11,535 nt of DNA from Bacillota bacterium (GCA_023457875.1 JAEXBC010000439.1:1-11535); one strand, 5' to 3'; positions 1-7,588 are shown, counted from the first letter of the stretch. Translations and numbers: made by a program. Notes: generated from the letters alone by a model not told the origin.

Positions 1-105
1 AATCTAGTCATTGAAGGAACCAAAGCCTATTTTAGTGGGGAGAAGTCAGCCCAGCAGGTAGCCGAGGAGTTAAAACCTCAGCTTGAGCTATATAGGCAGG
101 AGTAA
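1..105 (+). CDS. Sugar ABC transporter solute-binding protein, C-terminal fragment
   Basis: The frame is open from the window edge and stops with TAA at 103-105, giving 34 residues. It includes the stretch EGTKAYFSGEKSAQQVAEEL and ends LYRQE. This matches the usual C-terminal tail of family 1 extracellular solute-binding proteins, where a segment like A(Y/F)FxGxKSxxxVA is followed by a final helix ending in LY. Such lipoproteins capture sugars outside the cell and deliver them to MalF/MalG-type permeases. Two such permeases follow 23 bases downstream behind a strong AAGGAGG site, which supports the call. The N-terminus, lipobox and ligand-binding residues lie outside the window, so the substrate cannot be named. 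Confidence 0.75.
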   Translation, partial: NLVIEGTKAYFSGEKSAQQVAEELKPQLELYRQE

Positions 106-128
106 AATAGGAAGGAGGGTGTAAGAAA

Positions 129-974
129 ATGAAAAAACTCAAAAATTTTAAAGGCTTATTATTTGTATTTCCAAGTTTGCTAGGGGTTTTGATTTTTTAC
201 ATCCTCCCTTTTTTCCAAAGCTTTATGTACTGTTTTACCACAGGGATGAGCCAAAAGCACTTTGTGGGTTTAGCGAACTTTAAGGCACTATTCGAAAACC
301 CCAATTATCATTTGGCACTATATAACACGCTATTTATTACAGGTATTGCTCTGCCACTTTTATGCGTCTCTTCCTTAATGGTTGCACTAATTATTGAAAA
401 GCAGATTAAAAGGCTTAAGTGGTTGCAAGGGGTACTCCTTATTCCTATGGCACTGCCAGCTGCCTCTTTAATGCTGGTGTGGCAAGACTTGTTCGCTGAG
501 AAAGGGATTATTAATGCCATACTAGGTAGCAAGGTGAACTGGCTTGAAAGCGCGTATGCACCTTGGGTGATTATCTTTATGATCATCTGGAAGAATATTG
601 GGTACAATACCCTGCTTATTATTAGCTCCCTCCTGATGATGCCCAAGGAATATGAGGAAGCAGCCCATATCGATGGAGGTGGCTTCTTTAAGGTGGCGCT
701 CTATGTCAAAATACCTTATTTGCTGCCTATGCTCTTTTTCTCTGTAGTTATTTCTATAGCCAATTGCTTTAAAATCTTTAGAGAGGTTTATTTATTGCAA
801 GGAAGCTATCCGCAAAACAACTTGTATTTGTTGCAGCATTTTATGAATAATCAATTTAGCAAATTAAACTATGATATGCTTACCACGGCTGCTTTCACTT
901 TATATATGGTACTCTTTGTGATTATTTTTGTATTAACCAAGTGGCAACAGCGGTACATACAAGAAAGTGTTTAG
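129..974 (+). CDS. Sugar ABC transporter permease, MalF/UgpA type
   Basis: This 281-residue integral membrane protein is probably one of the two channel subunits of a CUT1-family carbohydrate importer. Hydrophobic segments lie near residues 10-32, 65-88, 101-118, 144-168, 196-214 and 253-270, matching the six-helix core. The cytoplasmic EAA loop, which docks the ATPase, is at about 176-200 (EEAAHIDGGG, then the conserved proline in KIPYLLP). The start is set by AAGGAGG at 112-118, ten bases before the ATG. It lies between a solute-binding protein tail and a second permease, the standard import order. No MalK/MsmX-type ATPase is in the window, so the energy subunit is probably encoded elsewhere and shared. 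The substrate is unknown. Confidence 0.9.
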   Translation: MKKLKNFKGLLFVFPSLLGVLIFYILPFFQSFMYCFTTGMSQKHFVGLANFKALFENPNYHLALYNTLFITGIALPLLCVSSLMVALIIEKQIKRLKWLQGVLLIPMALPAASLMLVWQDLFAEKGIINAILGSKVNWLESAYAPWVIIFMIIWKNIGYNTLLIISSLLMMPKEYEEAAHIDGGGFFKVALYVKIPYLLPMLFFSVVISIANCFKIFREVYLLQGSYPQNNLYLLQHFMNNQFSKLNYDMLTTAAFTLYMVLFVIIFVLTKWQQRYIQESV

Positions 975-983
975 GGGGAGAGC

Positions 984-1820
984 ATGAAAAGGATAAGACA
1001 CATTATTACCAATATATGTTTAGGGCTTATTTTACTGATTACATTGTTTCCCCTTCTTTATATGGTGTCACATTCACTAAAAGGTGAAGCCTTAATAAAG
1101 TATGTCTATAGCCAAGATTTTGAGGTCTGGGAGAGAGTACTTGTTAAACCTTTTTATATTAATTTGGATCAGTATTACCGTATTTTATTTCGAACGCCCC
1201 AATATTTGTATTTCTTTTGGAATGCCATTAAGATCGTGATGCCCATTGTGGTCTGTCAGCTTGTCTTTGCCATACTTGCAGCCTATGGCTTTAGTAAGCT
1301 TAAATTTTGGGGTTCAGAGACCTTGTTCTTTATCTATATTGTCATGATGCTCATGCCTTTTCAAGTAACTTTGGTGCCTAACTATATTGTACTGGCCCGC
1401 TTGAAGTTATTAGACAGCTATGCCAGCTTGGTTTTGCCAGGGACCTTTGGCACCTTTGGCGTATTTTTCTTAAAGCAGTTTATGGAGAGTGTGGATAAAA
1501 GCTTTATTGAAGAAGGGCGACTTTTGGGAGCAAATGATTTAGAGATACTCAAGTATATTATGATTCCGCTATGCAAGCCCATTATTGTCTCAGCTACAGT
1601 GCTGATCTTTGTGGACAATTGGGGCATGGTGGAGCAGCCTATTATTTTTATGAGTTCAGTGGAGAAGATGCCATTATCTGTATATCTGTCTACCTTGGCC
1701 CAGCAAAATATACATATTGGTTTTGCTTGTAGTGTGCTCTATATGCTTTTGCCACTTTTGATGGTGCTTTATGCACAAGATGATTTATCAGATGGGCTAA
1801 AGATAACGAGTTTAAAATAG
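984..1820 (+). CDS. Carbohydrate ABC transporter permease, MalG/UgpE type
   Basis: This 278-residue protein is the partner channel subunit of the preceding permease. The first membrane helix is at about 8-30, with others near 82-103, 111-135, 145-163, 200-218 and 246-264. The EAA loop is at about 176-200: EEGRLLGAND, followed by IPLCKP. The first alanines of the usual EAA core are replaced by G and R, so it is a diverged member. The C-terminus (DDLSDGLKITSLK) retains only a rough version of the family's usual GL-x-x-G-x-x-K end. GGGGGAG just before the ATG is the ribosome site, and the gene starts 9 bases after the previous stop. The operon continues into an adaptor protein, which is not typical of sugar importers. 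Confidence 0.88.
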   Translation: MKRIRHIITNICLGLILLITLFPLLYMVSHSLKGEALIKYVYSQDFEVWERVLVKPFYINLDQYYRILFRTPQYLYFFWNAIKIVMPIVVCQLVFAILAAYGFSKLKFWGSETLFFIYIVMMLMPFQVTLVPNYIVLARLKLLDSYASLVLPGTFGTFGVFFLKQFMESVDKSFIEEGRLLGANDLEILKYIMIPLCKPIIVSATVLIFVDNWGMVEQPIIFMSSVEKMPLSVYLSTLAQQNIHIGFACSVLYMLLPLLMVLYAQDDLSDGLKITSLK

Positions 1821-1830
1821 GAGGATGAAA

Positions 1831-3213
1831 ATGGAGAAATCAAAAGGTTTTAAACAAAAAATAGTTAAAGTCATCATAGGCTTTGTCAGCGTGATGCTTG
1901 TCTGTACGATTGTCTCTAAAACCATCTATACCTATTTGCTGCCAGTCGTACGTACCACCAAAGCAAAAAGTGAAAGTATAGAGGTCAAGACCATTACCAC
2001 GGGGAAAGTAGGTATTGATGAGACTCAGTTAAAAAGCGCCCAGGCCAAATTAATGCCCAATATTTCAGGGAAGGTGGTAGAGGTATATAAAGAAGAGTTA
2101 GAAGAGGTAAAGGCGGGGGAAACTATTTGTGTTGTACAAAAAAAGGATTATGAGGTAAGTAGTAAAACCCATGAAATCGAGTATACCCAGCTTTTGCAAC
2201 AGCAAGACAGCCTCAGTAGAAAAAAACAAAGTCAAGAAATGTCAAGGCAGAGACTCATTGAGGAATATGAAGAGAAAAAACAAGAGCTAGAACAAGTAAA
2301 AAACCTTACAAAGTTGGTTAATTTAGATGAAAGTATTGCAAGTCAGGAAGAACTGGTTAAGGCAGACAAGGAGCTATTTGAGGGAGGCTTTCTTTCAAAG
2401 CAAGAATATCAGCAAGAAGTACAAAGACTAACTGAACTTAAGCGGCAAAGAAAAGATGAAGAAGAAAATACAATAGAAGAAATAGAAGAAGCCCTTAAGG
2501 CATTAGATGAAAAAATAGACACCCTTGATGAAAGCATTCTGGAATTAGGTGAAGAACAGGTCCTTCTTAGCAAAAAATTAGAATTAGCTCAAGAAGAAAA
2601 ATCTTCTGAGGTTATTGTGGCACCCATATCGGGCTATCTATACACCCTCAATGTAAGTGAAGGTGCTTACGTACAGGAAAATGAAGTGTTAGGAGTGATT
2701 TTGCCAGCGGATTTAAGCTATAGCCTTAGCTTTGAGGTGTCAGATGAAGTTGCTAGCAAAATTCAAACTGGGCAAAGTGTTAACTTTAAGCTAGCTCAGA
2801 TTATGGAAAAGGCCACTGTTGCCAAAAAGCAATTTAGCGAGGAAAGTGGCAATATGAAGGTGATTGCAACACTACAGGAGGATACACTTAGAAAGCTGGC
2901 ACTAGATTATAAAAGCTATAAGATGGTGAGTGTGGAAATAGTAAGTAGTTCAAGTAGTTATCCTTGTGTAGTGGACAATAGTGCCATCCAAACCATTTAC
3001 ACCAATCACTATGTCTTTGTGATTGAGGAAAAAGAAGGGATTGGCGAGAAGAGCTATAGAGTAAGGCGGGTGTCTGTTACGATTCTGGAAGAAGGGGATT
3101 ATAAAACGGCAATTGAGGGTGCTATCAATCGAGAAACGCTTATTGTAAATTCAAATATAGGTAAACTTACTGATGGGGCAGAGGTAATGCTTGAGGTGGG
3201 TGATGCTTCATGA
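1831..3213 (+). CDS. HlyD/MacA-like membrane-fusion adaptor protein
   Basis: This 460-residue protein appears to be a periplasmic-adaptor-type (membrane fusion) subunit anchored outside the membrane. An ATG at 1825 directly abuts the GGAGG site, so the ATG at 1831, six bases downstream, is the better start. Order of parts: a membrane anchor at about 12-38; the first half of a lipoyl-like domain at about 70-104 (NISGKVVEV, then VKAGETI); a long Glu/Lys/Gln-rich coiled coil at about 108-257; the second lipoyl half at about 261-290 (VIVAPISGYLY, then SEGAYVQENE); a beta-barrel region; and a membrane-proximal domain to the end. In the family, such proteins partner MacB, RND or type I exporters. 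Here the neighbours are sugar-importer permeases upstream and a MacB-like protein overlapping by four bases downstream, so the partner is probably that protein. What it moves or senses is unknown. Confidence 0.82.
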   Translation: MEKSKGFKQKIVKVIIGFVSVMLVCTIVSKTIYTYLLPVVRTTKAKSESIEVKTITTGKVGIDETQLKSAQAKLMPNISGKVVEVYKEELEEVKAGETICVVQKKDYEVSSKTHEIEYTQLLQQQDSLSRKKQSQEMSRQRLIEEYEEKKQELEQVKNLTKLVNLDESIASQEELVKADKELFEGGFLSKQEYQQEVQRLTELKRQRKDEEENTIEEIEEALKALDEKIDTLDESILELGEEQVLLSKKLELAQEEKSSEVIVAPISGYLYTLNVSEGAYVQENEVLGVILPADLSYSLSFEVSDEVASKIQTGQSVNFKLAQIMEKATVAKKQFSEESGNMKVIATLQEDTLRKLALDYKSYKMVSVEIVSSSSSYPCVVDNSAIQTIYTNHYVFVIEEKEGIGEKSYRVRRVSVTILEEGDYKTAIEGAINRETLIVNSNIGKLTDGAEVMLEVGDAS

Positions 3214-4307
3214 AAAAAGGCGGGATTATAGTTTGTCTATGCTTTGTGGTATTACATCTTCTTAAGTTATTTAGCCTGTCCTTTATTGAGTCTGATTATG
3301 GAAATGGAAGGATAGAGGCGTATTTAAATGTGCCCATGGACTATGCGAGCTTTTCACTTCAAGATGGGTACGAGCGGCTTCTACCTGCAGTAATGGGAAA
3401 GCAGCAAGGTAAAATGAAAGTAAAAACAGAGAGAGAAGTAGAGATTATTGCTACGAATTGGCGGTTATATGAAATAGAACCAATAGCTATGGATAATGGC
3501 TCATTTTTTGGAGAGGCAGCCACCTATGAAGGAAGAGATGTGGTTGTCATTAGTGATACCTTAGCACTAGAGCTTTTTGGTTCTTCAAAAGCCACAGGGA
3601 ATGTATGTAAAATAGATGGTATCGATTATCAAATTGTGGGTGTATATACCCAAGACAAGGGATTAAAGAAAACCCTCTTTGATAGAGGGAAGCAGCGCAT
3701 TTATTTGCCTATAACCAGTACAGTAGGTAAAAAGAGTCAAGTAGAGTGTGTCCTATTGACTCACCTTCCTGACGAGAAAAAAATGGACGTAAAGGATCTG
3801 ATGACACTCAATATAACGGACTTTGATGCAACTCTATATGATGGAACAGACTATGTTCAAAGATTAAAGGCATTAGTCAACGGCTCGCTGACCTATCTAG
3901 GCATTCTTTTTCTGATCAAAACGGTGAGAAGAAGCATAAAGCTTGCAAAAAACTGGCAGGTGGAAAGAAATTATGTGCAAATCGCCTTTTACGCCTCAGG
4001 TGGTATTGTCATTTTTATGCTATTAGTCAGAAGGATTTATATGCCGTCAGGATTTTTGCCGCCTTATAATATTTTTGATGGGAATCATTACATAGCGTAT
4101 GTTAAGGATCAGCTTGTGCTGCACAATCAAATGAGGGGCTATACGTTTACTAACTTTGAAGCCTTCTTCTGGCTGATTAGGAAATGGAGCATCGTATTCA
4201 CTTTGATTCAAATGGTCATAAGCTTTAAGCTAAGCAGTTATCTGATTGGGCAGATGGATATGAGCAAAATAGATTTTCATTTCAAGCGTCAAAAAAGAGC
4301 CACTTAG
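3210..4307 (+). CDS. Membrane protein with MacB-like extracytoplasmic domain, no ATPase
   Basis: This 365-residue protein overlaps the adaptor gene by ATGA (3210-3213), so the two are probably translationally coupled. A membrane helix at about 5-22 is followed by an extracytoplasmic region at about 25-220. Part of it resembles the MacB periplasmic core domain: GSFFGEAATYEGRDVVVIS, then LALELFGSSKATGNVC, then YQIVGVYTQDK. Three more hydrophobic segments follow at about 224-240, 257-274 and 326-345. One helix, a large outer domain and three helices is the layout of a MacB/FtsX permease. There is no nucleotide-binding domain, and the C-terminal membrane region is not clearly FtsX-like. It may form a complex with the adaptor. 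A degenerate MacB permease or a mechanotransmission or sensor protein are both possible. The stop codon lies inside the operon terminator. Confidence 0.65.
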   Translation: MKKGGIIVCLCFVVLHLLKLFSLSFIESDYGNGRIEAYLNVPMDYASFSLQDGYERLLPAVMGKQQGKMKVKTEREVEIIATNWRLYEIEPIAMDNGSFFGEAATYEGRDVVVISDTLALELFGSSKATGNVCKIDGIDYQIVGVYTQDKGLKKTLFDRGKQRIYLPITSTVGKKSQVECVLLTHLPDEKKMDVKDLMTLNITDFDATLYDGTDYVQRLKALVNGSLTYLGILFLIKTVRRSIKLAKNWQVERNYVQIAFYASGGIVIFMLLVRRIYMPSGFLPPYNIFDGNHYIAYVKDQLVLHNQMRGYTFTNFEAFFWLIRKWSIVFTLIQMVISFKLSSYLIGQMDMSKIDFHFKRQKRAT

Positions 4308-4321
4308 TGGTTCTTTTTTTT
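4291..4321 (+). terminator. Rho-independent terminator overlapping the stop codon
   Basis: Bases 4291-4303 (AAAAAAGAGCCAC) pair with 4307-4319 (GTGGTTCTTTTTT), giving a 13-base-pair stem with one G-T wobble and a 3-base loop, followed by more T. The last codons and the TAG stop (4305-4307) of the MacB-like gene lie in the stem and loop. It should end the importer/adaptor operon and separate it from the ABC-2 transporter genes. Confidence 0.88.
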
Positions 4322-4374
4322 GATATAAAAATTTTTCATAAAAAGGAGAAACTTTTTAAAATGCATTTATTTAA

Positions 4375-4403
4375 TTGAAAAATTAGAATAAAATGTATAT
4401 GAT
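4375..4403 (+). promoter_or_regulatory. Sigma-A type promoter for the ABC-2 transporter genes
   Basis: TTGAAA at 4375-4380 and TATGAT at 4398-4403 are separated by exactly 17 bases. Each hexamer differs from consensus at one or two positions. It lies between the upstream terminator and the ATPase start at 4451, leaving a leader of about 40 bases. No operator was evident. Confidence 0.75.
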
Positions 4404-4450
4404 AGTAGCTAGGGATTATATATCCAAGTAGAGAGTTGGGAGTGGGAAAG

Positions 4451-5167
4451 ATGGAGGTCATAACGACACAGGATTTATGCAAGTCAATTGGCACCAAACA
4501 GATTATTGACCATGTCAGTATTCATGTAAAGCAAGGGGAGATTTATGGGTTCTTAGGACCTAATGGGGCAGGAAAAACTACGCTTATGCGAATGCTGTTA
4601 CACTTGGTGAAGGCAGATAGTGGTGACATCGAATTATTTGGAGAGTCCATTAATCAAATGCAGCCTAGATTATTGCGTCGCATTGGAAACATGATAGATT
4701 ATCCTATTTTTTATAATCATTTAACGGTAAAAGAAAATTTAGAAATGCAGTGTAGTTATATGGGGATTGAAGCAGAGGAAAGCGTTGCTAATGCCCTTAA
4801 GCTTGTACGCTTACAAAACATGGCTAATGAAAAGGTTAATCAGTTTTCAGCAGGTATGAGACAACGCTTAGGGATTGCAAGAGCACTTGTACATAGACCT
4901 GAATTACTTATTTTAGATGAGCCCGTGAACGGGCTTGATCCTGTAGGAATAAAAGATATTAGAGAACTTCTCAAGTTCCTTTGTAGAGAGCAGGGTATTA
5001 CGATTTTAATTTCAAGCCATCTTTTATCCGAGATTGAGCTGATTGCTGATACCGTTGGTTGTATTAAAGAAGGACGCTTATTAGAAGAAGTGTCTTTAGA
5101 ATCCATTAAGACAAGGGAAAAGGCTTCTTTAGAAGAGCATTTCTTAGATGTCTTAGTAAGGGGGTAA
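4451..5167 (+). CDS. ABC transporter ATP-binding protein, BcrA/CcmA-like (ABC-2 exporter)
   Basis: This 238-residue ATPase probably energises the membrane protein encoded just downstream. Visible motifs: Walker A GPNGAGKTT (36-44), signature FSAGMRQR (132-139), Walker B LLILDEP (152-158), D-loop GLD (161-163) and the switch histidine H190 in ISSHLL. The position of the Q-loop glutamine reads MIDYPIFY (81-88), as in bacitracin/lantibiotic-resistance type ATPases, where that residue is often not Gln. The frame is open from a TTG at 4436. The ATG at 4451 is preferred because GGGAG lies eight bases before it and the N-terminus then matches family length. Family members export peptides or antibiotics or serve immunity. 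No lantibiotic genes or two-component system are adjacent, so the substrate is unknown. Confidence 0.88.
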   Translation: MEVITTQDLCKSIGTKQIIDHVSIHVKQGEIYGFLGPNGAGKTTLMRMLLHLVKADSGDIELFGESINQMQPRLLRRIGNMIDYPIFYNHLTVKENLEMQCSYMGIEAEESVANALKLVRLQNMANEKVNQFSAGMRQRLGIARALVHRPELLILDEPVNGLDPVGIKDIRELLKFLCREQGITILISSHLLSEIELIADTVGCIKEGRLLEEVSLESIKTREKASLEEHFLDVLVRG

Positions 5168-5171
5168 AGTG

Positions 5172-5852
5172 GTGAAAAAGTTATTGCAATTAGAAATGCA
5201 AAAAAATAATTTTCGTCAAATTGTCATAGGGGGCGCCTTGGCAAGTGGTGTACTTCTCATCTATCTTATCTTTTTTGCACTCCTTACCAATCAAGACTGC
5301 CCGGATTACATCAGTTTTTTTGACGATGTATTAGCCTTTAATAAGATTGTATTCACCCTTTTTGCTGGGTTTTTAATCATCAAAATGTTTAGTGATGAAA
5401 TAAACAGTAAGTCCATTAGCATTCTATTTACTTATCCTTTAGATAGAAAGCACCTGCTAGTGGTTAAGGTGGTGCTCATACTCATGATTACCACGCCACT
5501 CATGTTTTGTAGTATGCTCGTACATTTTATTGTACTGACAATAGTCAATGCACTCTTTGGGTTCATACAAGGAAGCTTAAGTATGTCATTTGTCATCACC
5601 TATATTCTTGCTGGTCTTGTGCATAGTATTTTAGCAAGTCTTGCTGCCCTTATTCCGATTTTTATCGATGTGAAATTTGCTTCTTCTCAAATGACGCTGA
5701 TCACTTCTGCTGTGATGGCAGTATTCTTGTATAGTTTTCCGGGAAATAGCTTATTTGGCGCTGGCGTAATTTTTGGAGTGATTGCAGCAGTAGCTGGTGT
5801 AGTGCTTGCAAGACTGGCTATAGACATAGCCAGTGAAATGGATATTATGTAG
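5172..5852 (+). CDS. ABC-2 family transporter permease
   Basis: This protein of about 226 residues has six hydrophobic segments, near 16-39, 59-71, 98-128, 138-164, 171-189 and 195-216. The segment DEINSKSISILFTYPLDRKH (about 75-94) corresponds to the coupling region typical of ABC-2 permeases, in which an E-x-x-x-x-(T/S) stretch precedes a P-(L/V)-x-R motif. Two GTG codons, at 5169 and 5172, compete as start. The second has better spacing (seven bases) from the GGGGG at 5160-5164. It begins a few bases after the ATPase stop, so the two genes form one transcription unit and probably one complex of two ATPases and two permeases. The cargo is not evident. Confidence 0.85.
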   Translation: MKKLLQLEMQKNNFRQIVIGGALASGVLLIYLIFFALLTNQDCPDYISFFDDVLAFNKIVFTLFAGFLIIKMFSDEINSKSISILFTYPLDRKHLLVVKVVLILMITTPLMFCSMLVHFIVLTIVNALFGFIQGSLSMSFVITYILAGLVHSILASLAALIPIFIDVKFASSQMTLITSAVMAVFLYSFPGNSLFGAGVIFGVIAAVAGVVLARLAIDIASEMDIM

Positions 5853-5867
5853 GAAGATAGTCAGGTG

Positions 5868-5897
5868 TTGGTCAGGGGTTACTCCATGTGCTATAAT
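5868..5897 (+). promoter_or_regulatory. Extended -10 promoter for the HAD phosphatase gene
   Basis: TATAAT at 5892-5897 is a perfect -10 with an upstream TG (5889-5890) in the extended -10 position. A weak -35 (TTGGTC, 5868-5873) lies 18 bases away. Transcription would start about 30 bases before the ATG at 5936. No terminator was seen after the ABC-2 genes, so read-through may add to expression. Confidence 0.7.
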
Positions 5898-5935
5898 GTA
5901 TTATAGTAAAACAATGAACTAAAGAGAGGAAAACC

Positions 5936-6583
5936 ATGAGACCACAACTTGTAATATTTGATATGGATGGCTTAATGTTTGATACAGAACGTATATATTA
6001 TAGAACTTGGCAAGAAGCGGCCGCCTGCTATGGATATAAATTAACCTGGGAAATATATGTGCAGATTGTTGCCAGAAACAGCCGCTATATTGAAAAGGTA
6101 TTAAAGGGTATCTTTGGAGAGACATTTCCTTATGAAGAAGTGATGACAAAGAAAAGAACCTTATCCGATGAGACCATCCTAAAGGAAGGCATTCAAAAGA
6201 AGCCAGGGCTAGTAACACTTTTAGATTTCTTAGAGGAACAAGGTATTTCTAAGGCTGTGGCTACCTCCAGTGCTAGAGAAAAAGCCCTTCGTTACCTAAA
6301 GCTTGCAAAGGTAGAGGATCGTTTTGACAGTATTATCTGCGGAAGTGATGTGGTGGAATCAAAGCCGAACCCCGAGATTTTTTTACGCTCAGCAAAGGTG
6401 CTAAAGAAGAAGAGTGAGGCATGCATGGTGCTTGAAGATTCACGCTTAGGCATTGAAGCTGCTAAGCGAGCAGGAATGTATGGCGTATTTATTCCAGATT
6501 TGGTGGAAGCAGATGATGAAATACGTCAAAATGCTTCTAATATACTGACCTCCTTAGCGGAGGTTATAACATTAATCCGTTAA
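5936..6583 (+). CDS. HAD-family phosphatase, beta-phosphoglucomutase-like subfamily
   Basis: This 215-residue cytoplasmic enzyme has all four HAD motifs. Motif I is FDMDGLMFDTE, with D9 as nucleophile and D11 as acid/base. Motif II is VATSS near 108-112. Motif III is SKPNPE, with K143. Motif IV is VLEDSRLGIEAA, with E167 and D168 binding magnesium. An alpha-helical cap lies at about 17-85, placing it in subfamily IA with beta-phosphoglucomutase, 2-deoxyglucose-6-phosphatase and YhcW/YcjU-type proteins. The cap does not let me choose between a mutase and a sugar-phosphate phosphatase. The start is supported by AGAGAGGA upstream. It has its own promoter and converges on a shared terminator with the LysR gene. 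Confidence 0.85.
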   Translation: MRPQLVIFDMDGLMFDTERIYYRTWQEAAACYGYKLTWEIYVQIVARNSRYIEKVLKGIFGETFPYEEVMTKKRTLSDETILKEGIQKKPGLVTLLDFLEEQGISKAVATSSAREKALRYLKLAKVEDRFDSIICGSDVVESKPNPEIFLRSAKVLKKKSEACMVLEDSRLGIEAAKRAGMYGVFIPDLVEADDEIRQNASNILTSLAEVITLIR

Positions 6584-6585
6584 TT

Positions 6586-6620
6586 AAAAACATCAAGTCC
6601 TTATTGGGCTTGATGTTTTT
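6586..6620. terminator. Bidirectional rho-independent terminator
   Basis: Bases 6586-6600 (AAAAACATCAAGTCC) pair with 6606-6620 (GGGCTTGATGTTTTT), giving a 15-base-pair stem with one wobble and a 5-base loop. A-runs on one side and T-runs on the other make it active in both directions. The stop codon of the leftward LysR gene sits in the loop, and the HAD stop is 2 bases before the stem. Confidence 0.92.
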
Positions 6621-7497
6621 TGATGTAGTCGACAAAATTTTCTAAAAAAAGGAGCGTAATAGGAGAAGGAGGTAAATCCTTAGGGAGCAAAGAAGAGAGT
6701 GCTATTTTAAGGTTGGGACCTAGGGGAAATATCTGAAGATCATTGAAATCATCAGGATATTTCATCATACACTTGGGAATAATAGTAAGGCCTAGTCCGT
6801 TCTTTACAGCTTCCTTAAGGGCATGATTGCTACTTAGCAGCAATTTACGTTTAGGAACAATTTGATGCAGTACTAGAAAAGTATCTAAGGCTTCACGAAG
6901 GCCAGAACCATGTTCTCGTGTGAGCCAACGCTCTTCTTGAAGCAAAGGGGAAGCGAGAAAGTCTTCATCAAAGCAATAGCTTTTTGGTGCGATGAGTAAG
7001 AGCTGGTCTTCAAAAAAACATCTTTGTTTAAAGCTTGGAAAGGACAGAACACCCTCTACCAGTGCCAAATCAATTTGCAAGGCCCTCATAAGGGCAGTGG
7101 TTTCGGTTGTATTTCCAATAAATACATCTACATCAATTTCATTGTATGCTTTACAAAATTCCGCTAAAAAGGCTGGAAGTAAGCATTCACCAATTGCTGA
7201 GGAAGCGCCGACTTTAATATGTCCTCTAAAGGTAGTTGACAAATGTCTTAGTTCATCCGTGGTGGTTTCAAAAAGAGACAAGAGTTCTTTGCTACGCTTA
7301 TAAAGTAGATTTCCGCTTTCTGTAATAAGTATTTTTTTGAGCTTAATCGAGCGGGTCACTAGCGTTGTGCCAAAATAAGCTTCCAGGTTCTTGATATGTG
7401 CGCTAACACTAGGCTGAGTTAAGTTCACTTTTTCGGCAGCTTTGGTAAAACTTCTCTCTTCTACAACTGCAATAAAGGTCTTTAGTTCTTCAATCAT
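6601..7497 (-). CDS. LysR-family transcriptional regulator
   Basis: This 298-residue DNA-binding protein has the LysR layout. The N-terminal winged helix-turn-helix is at about 1-60, with the helices in SFTKAAEKVNLTQPSVSAHI. A linker helix runs to about 88, and a two-lobed co-inducer domain fills about 90-292, starting IKVGASSAIGE. Its style resembles CysL/CbbR-type regulators; the ligand is unknown. The start is set by GGAGG seven bases upstream on the minus strand. It diverges from a CPA2 antiporter with adjacent promoters, and LysR proteins often control the divergent gene and themselves, so the antiporter is the likely target. The stop lies in a terminator loop shared with the HAD gene. 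Confidence 0.9.
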   Translation of the reverse strand: MIEELKTFIAVVEERSFTKAAEKVNLTQPSVSAHIKNLEAYFGTTLVTRSIKLKKILITESGNLLYKRSKELLSLFETTTDELRHLSTTFRGHIKVGASSAIGECLLPAFLAEFCKAYNEIDVDVFIGNTTETTALMRALQIDLALVEGVLSFPSFKQRCFFEDQLLLIAPKSYCFDEDFLASPLLQEERWLTREHGSGLREALDTFLVLHQIVPKRKLLLSSNHALKEAVKNGLGLTIIPKCMMKYPDDFNDLQIFPLGPNLKIALSSLLPKDLPPSPITLLFLENFVDYIKKHQAQ

Positions 7498-7519
7498 GGG
7501 AGGTCCTCCATACTAAAAA

Positions 7520-7549
7520 ATAATAGAAAATTCAAATGCATATCATCAA
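7520..7549 (-). promoter_or_regulatory. Promoter for the LysR gene
   Basis: On the minus strand, TTGATG (7544-7549) and TATTAT (7520-7525) are 18 bases apart, about 23 bases before the ATG. Its -35 lies only 10 bases from the -35 of the divergent antiporter promoter, so a regulator bound between them could affect both. Confidence 0.55.
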
Positions 7550-7559
7550 AATTATTTAT

Positions 7560-7588
7560 TTTACTTATGGTATGGTATTTATTATACT
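7560..7588 (+). promoter_or_regulatory. Promoter for the antiporter gene, with candidate LysR operator
   Basis: TTTACT (7560-7565) and TATACT (7583-7588) are 17 bases apart. A small dyad, GTAT-N5-ATAC (7575-7587), overlaps the -10, and TATGG is repeated just upstream; either could be regulator contacts. The resulting leader is about 120 bases long. It contains a 6-base-pair hairpin (TTTTGG 7622-7627 with CCAAAA 7637-7642). I do not recognise a known riboswitch in it. Confidence 0.5.

Noticed and set aside
4322..4374. Second terminator-like inverted repeat (AAAAAG / CTTTTT) after the operon terminator
   Set aside because: The arms are A/T runs with only one G-C pair and could arise by chance in AT-rich DNA.
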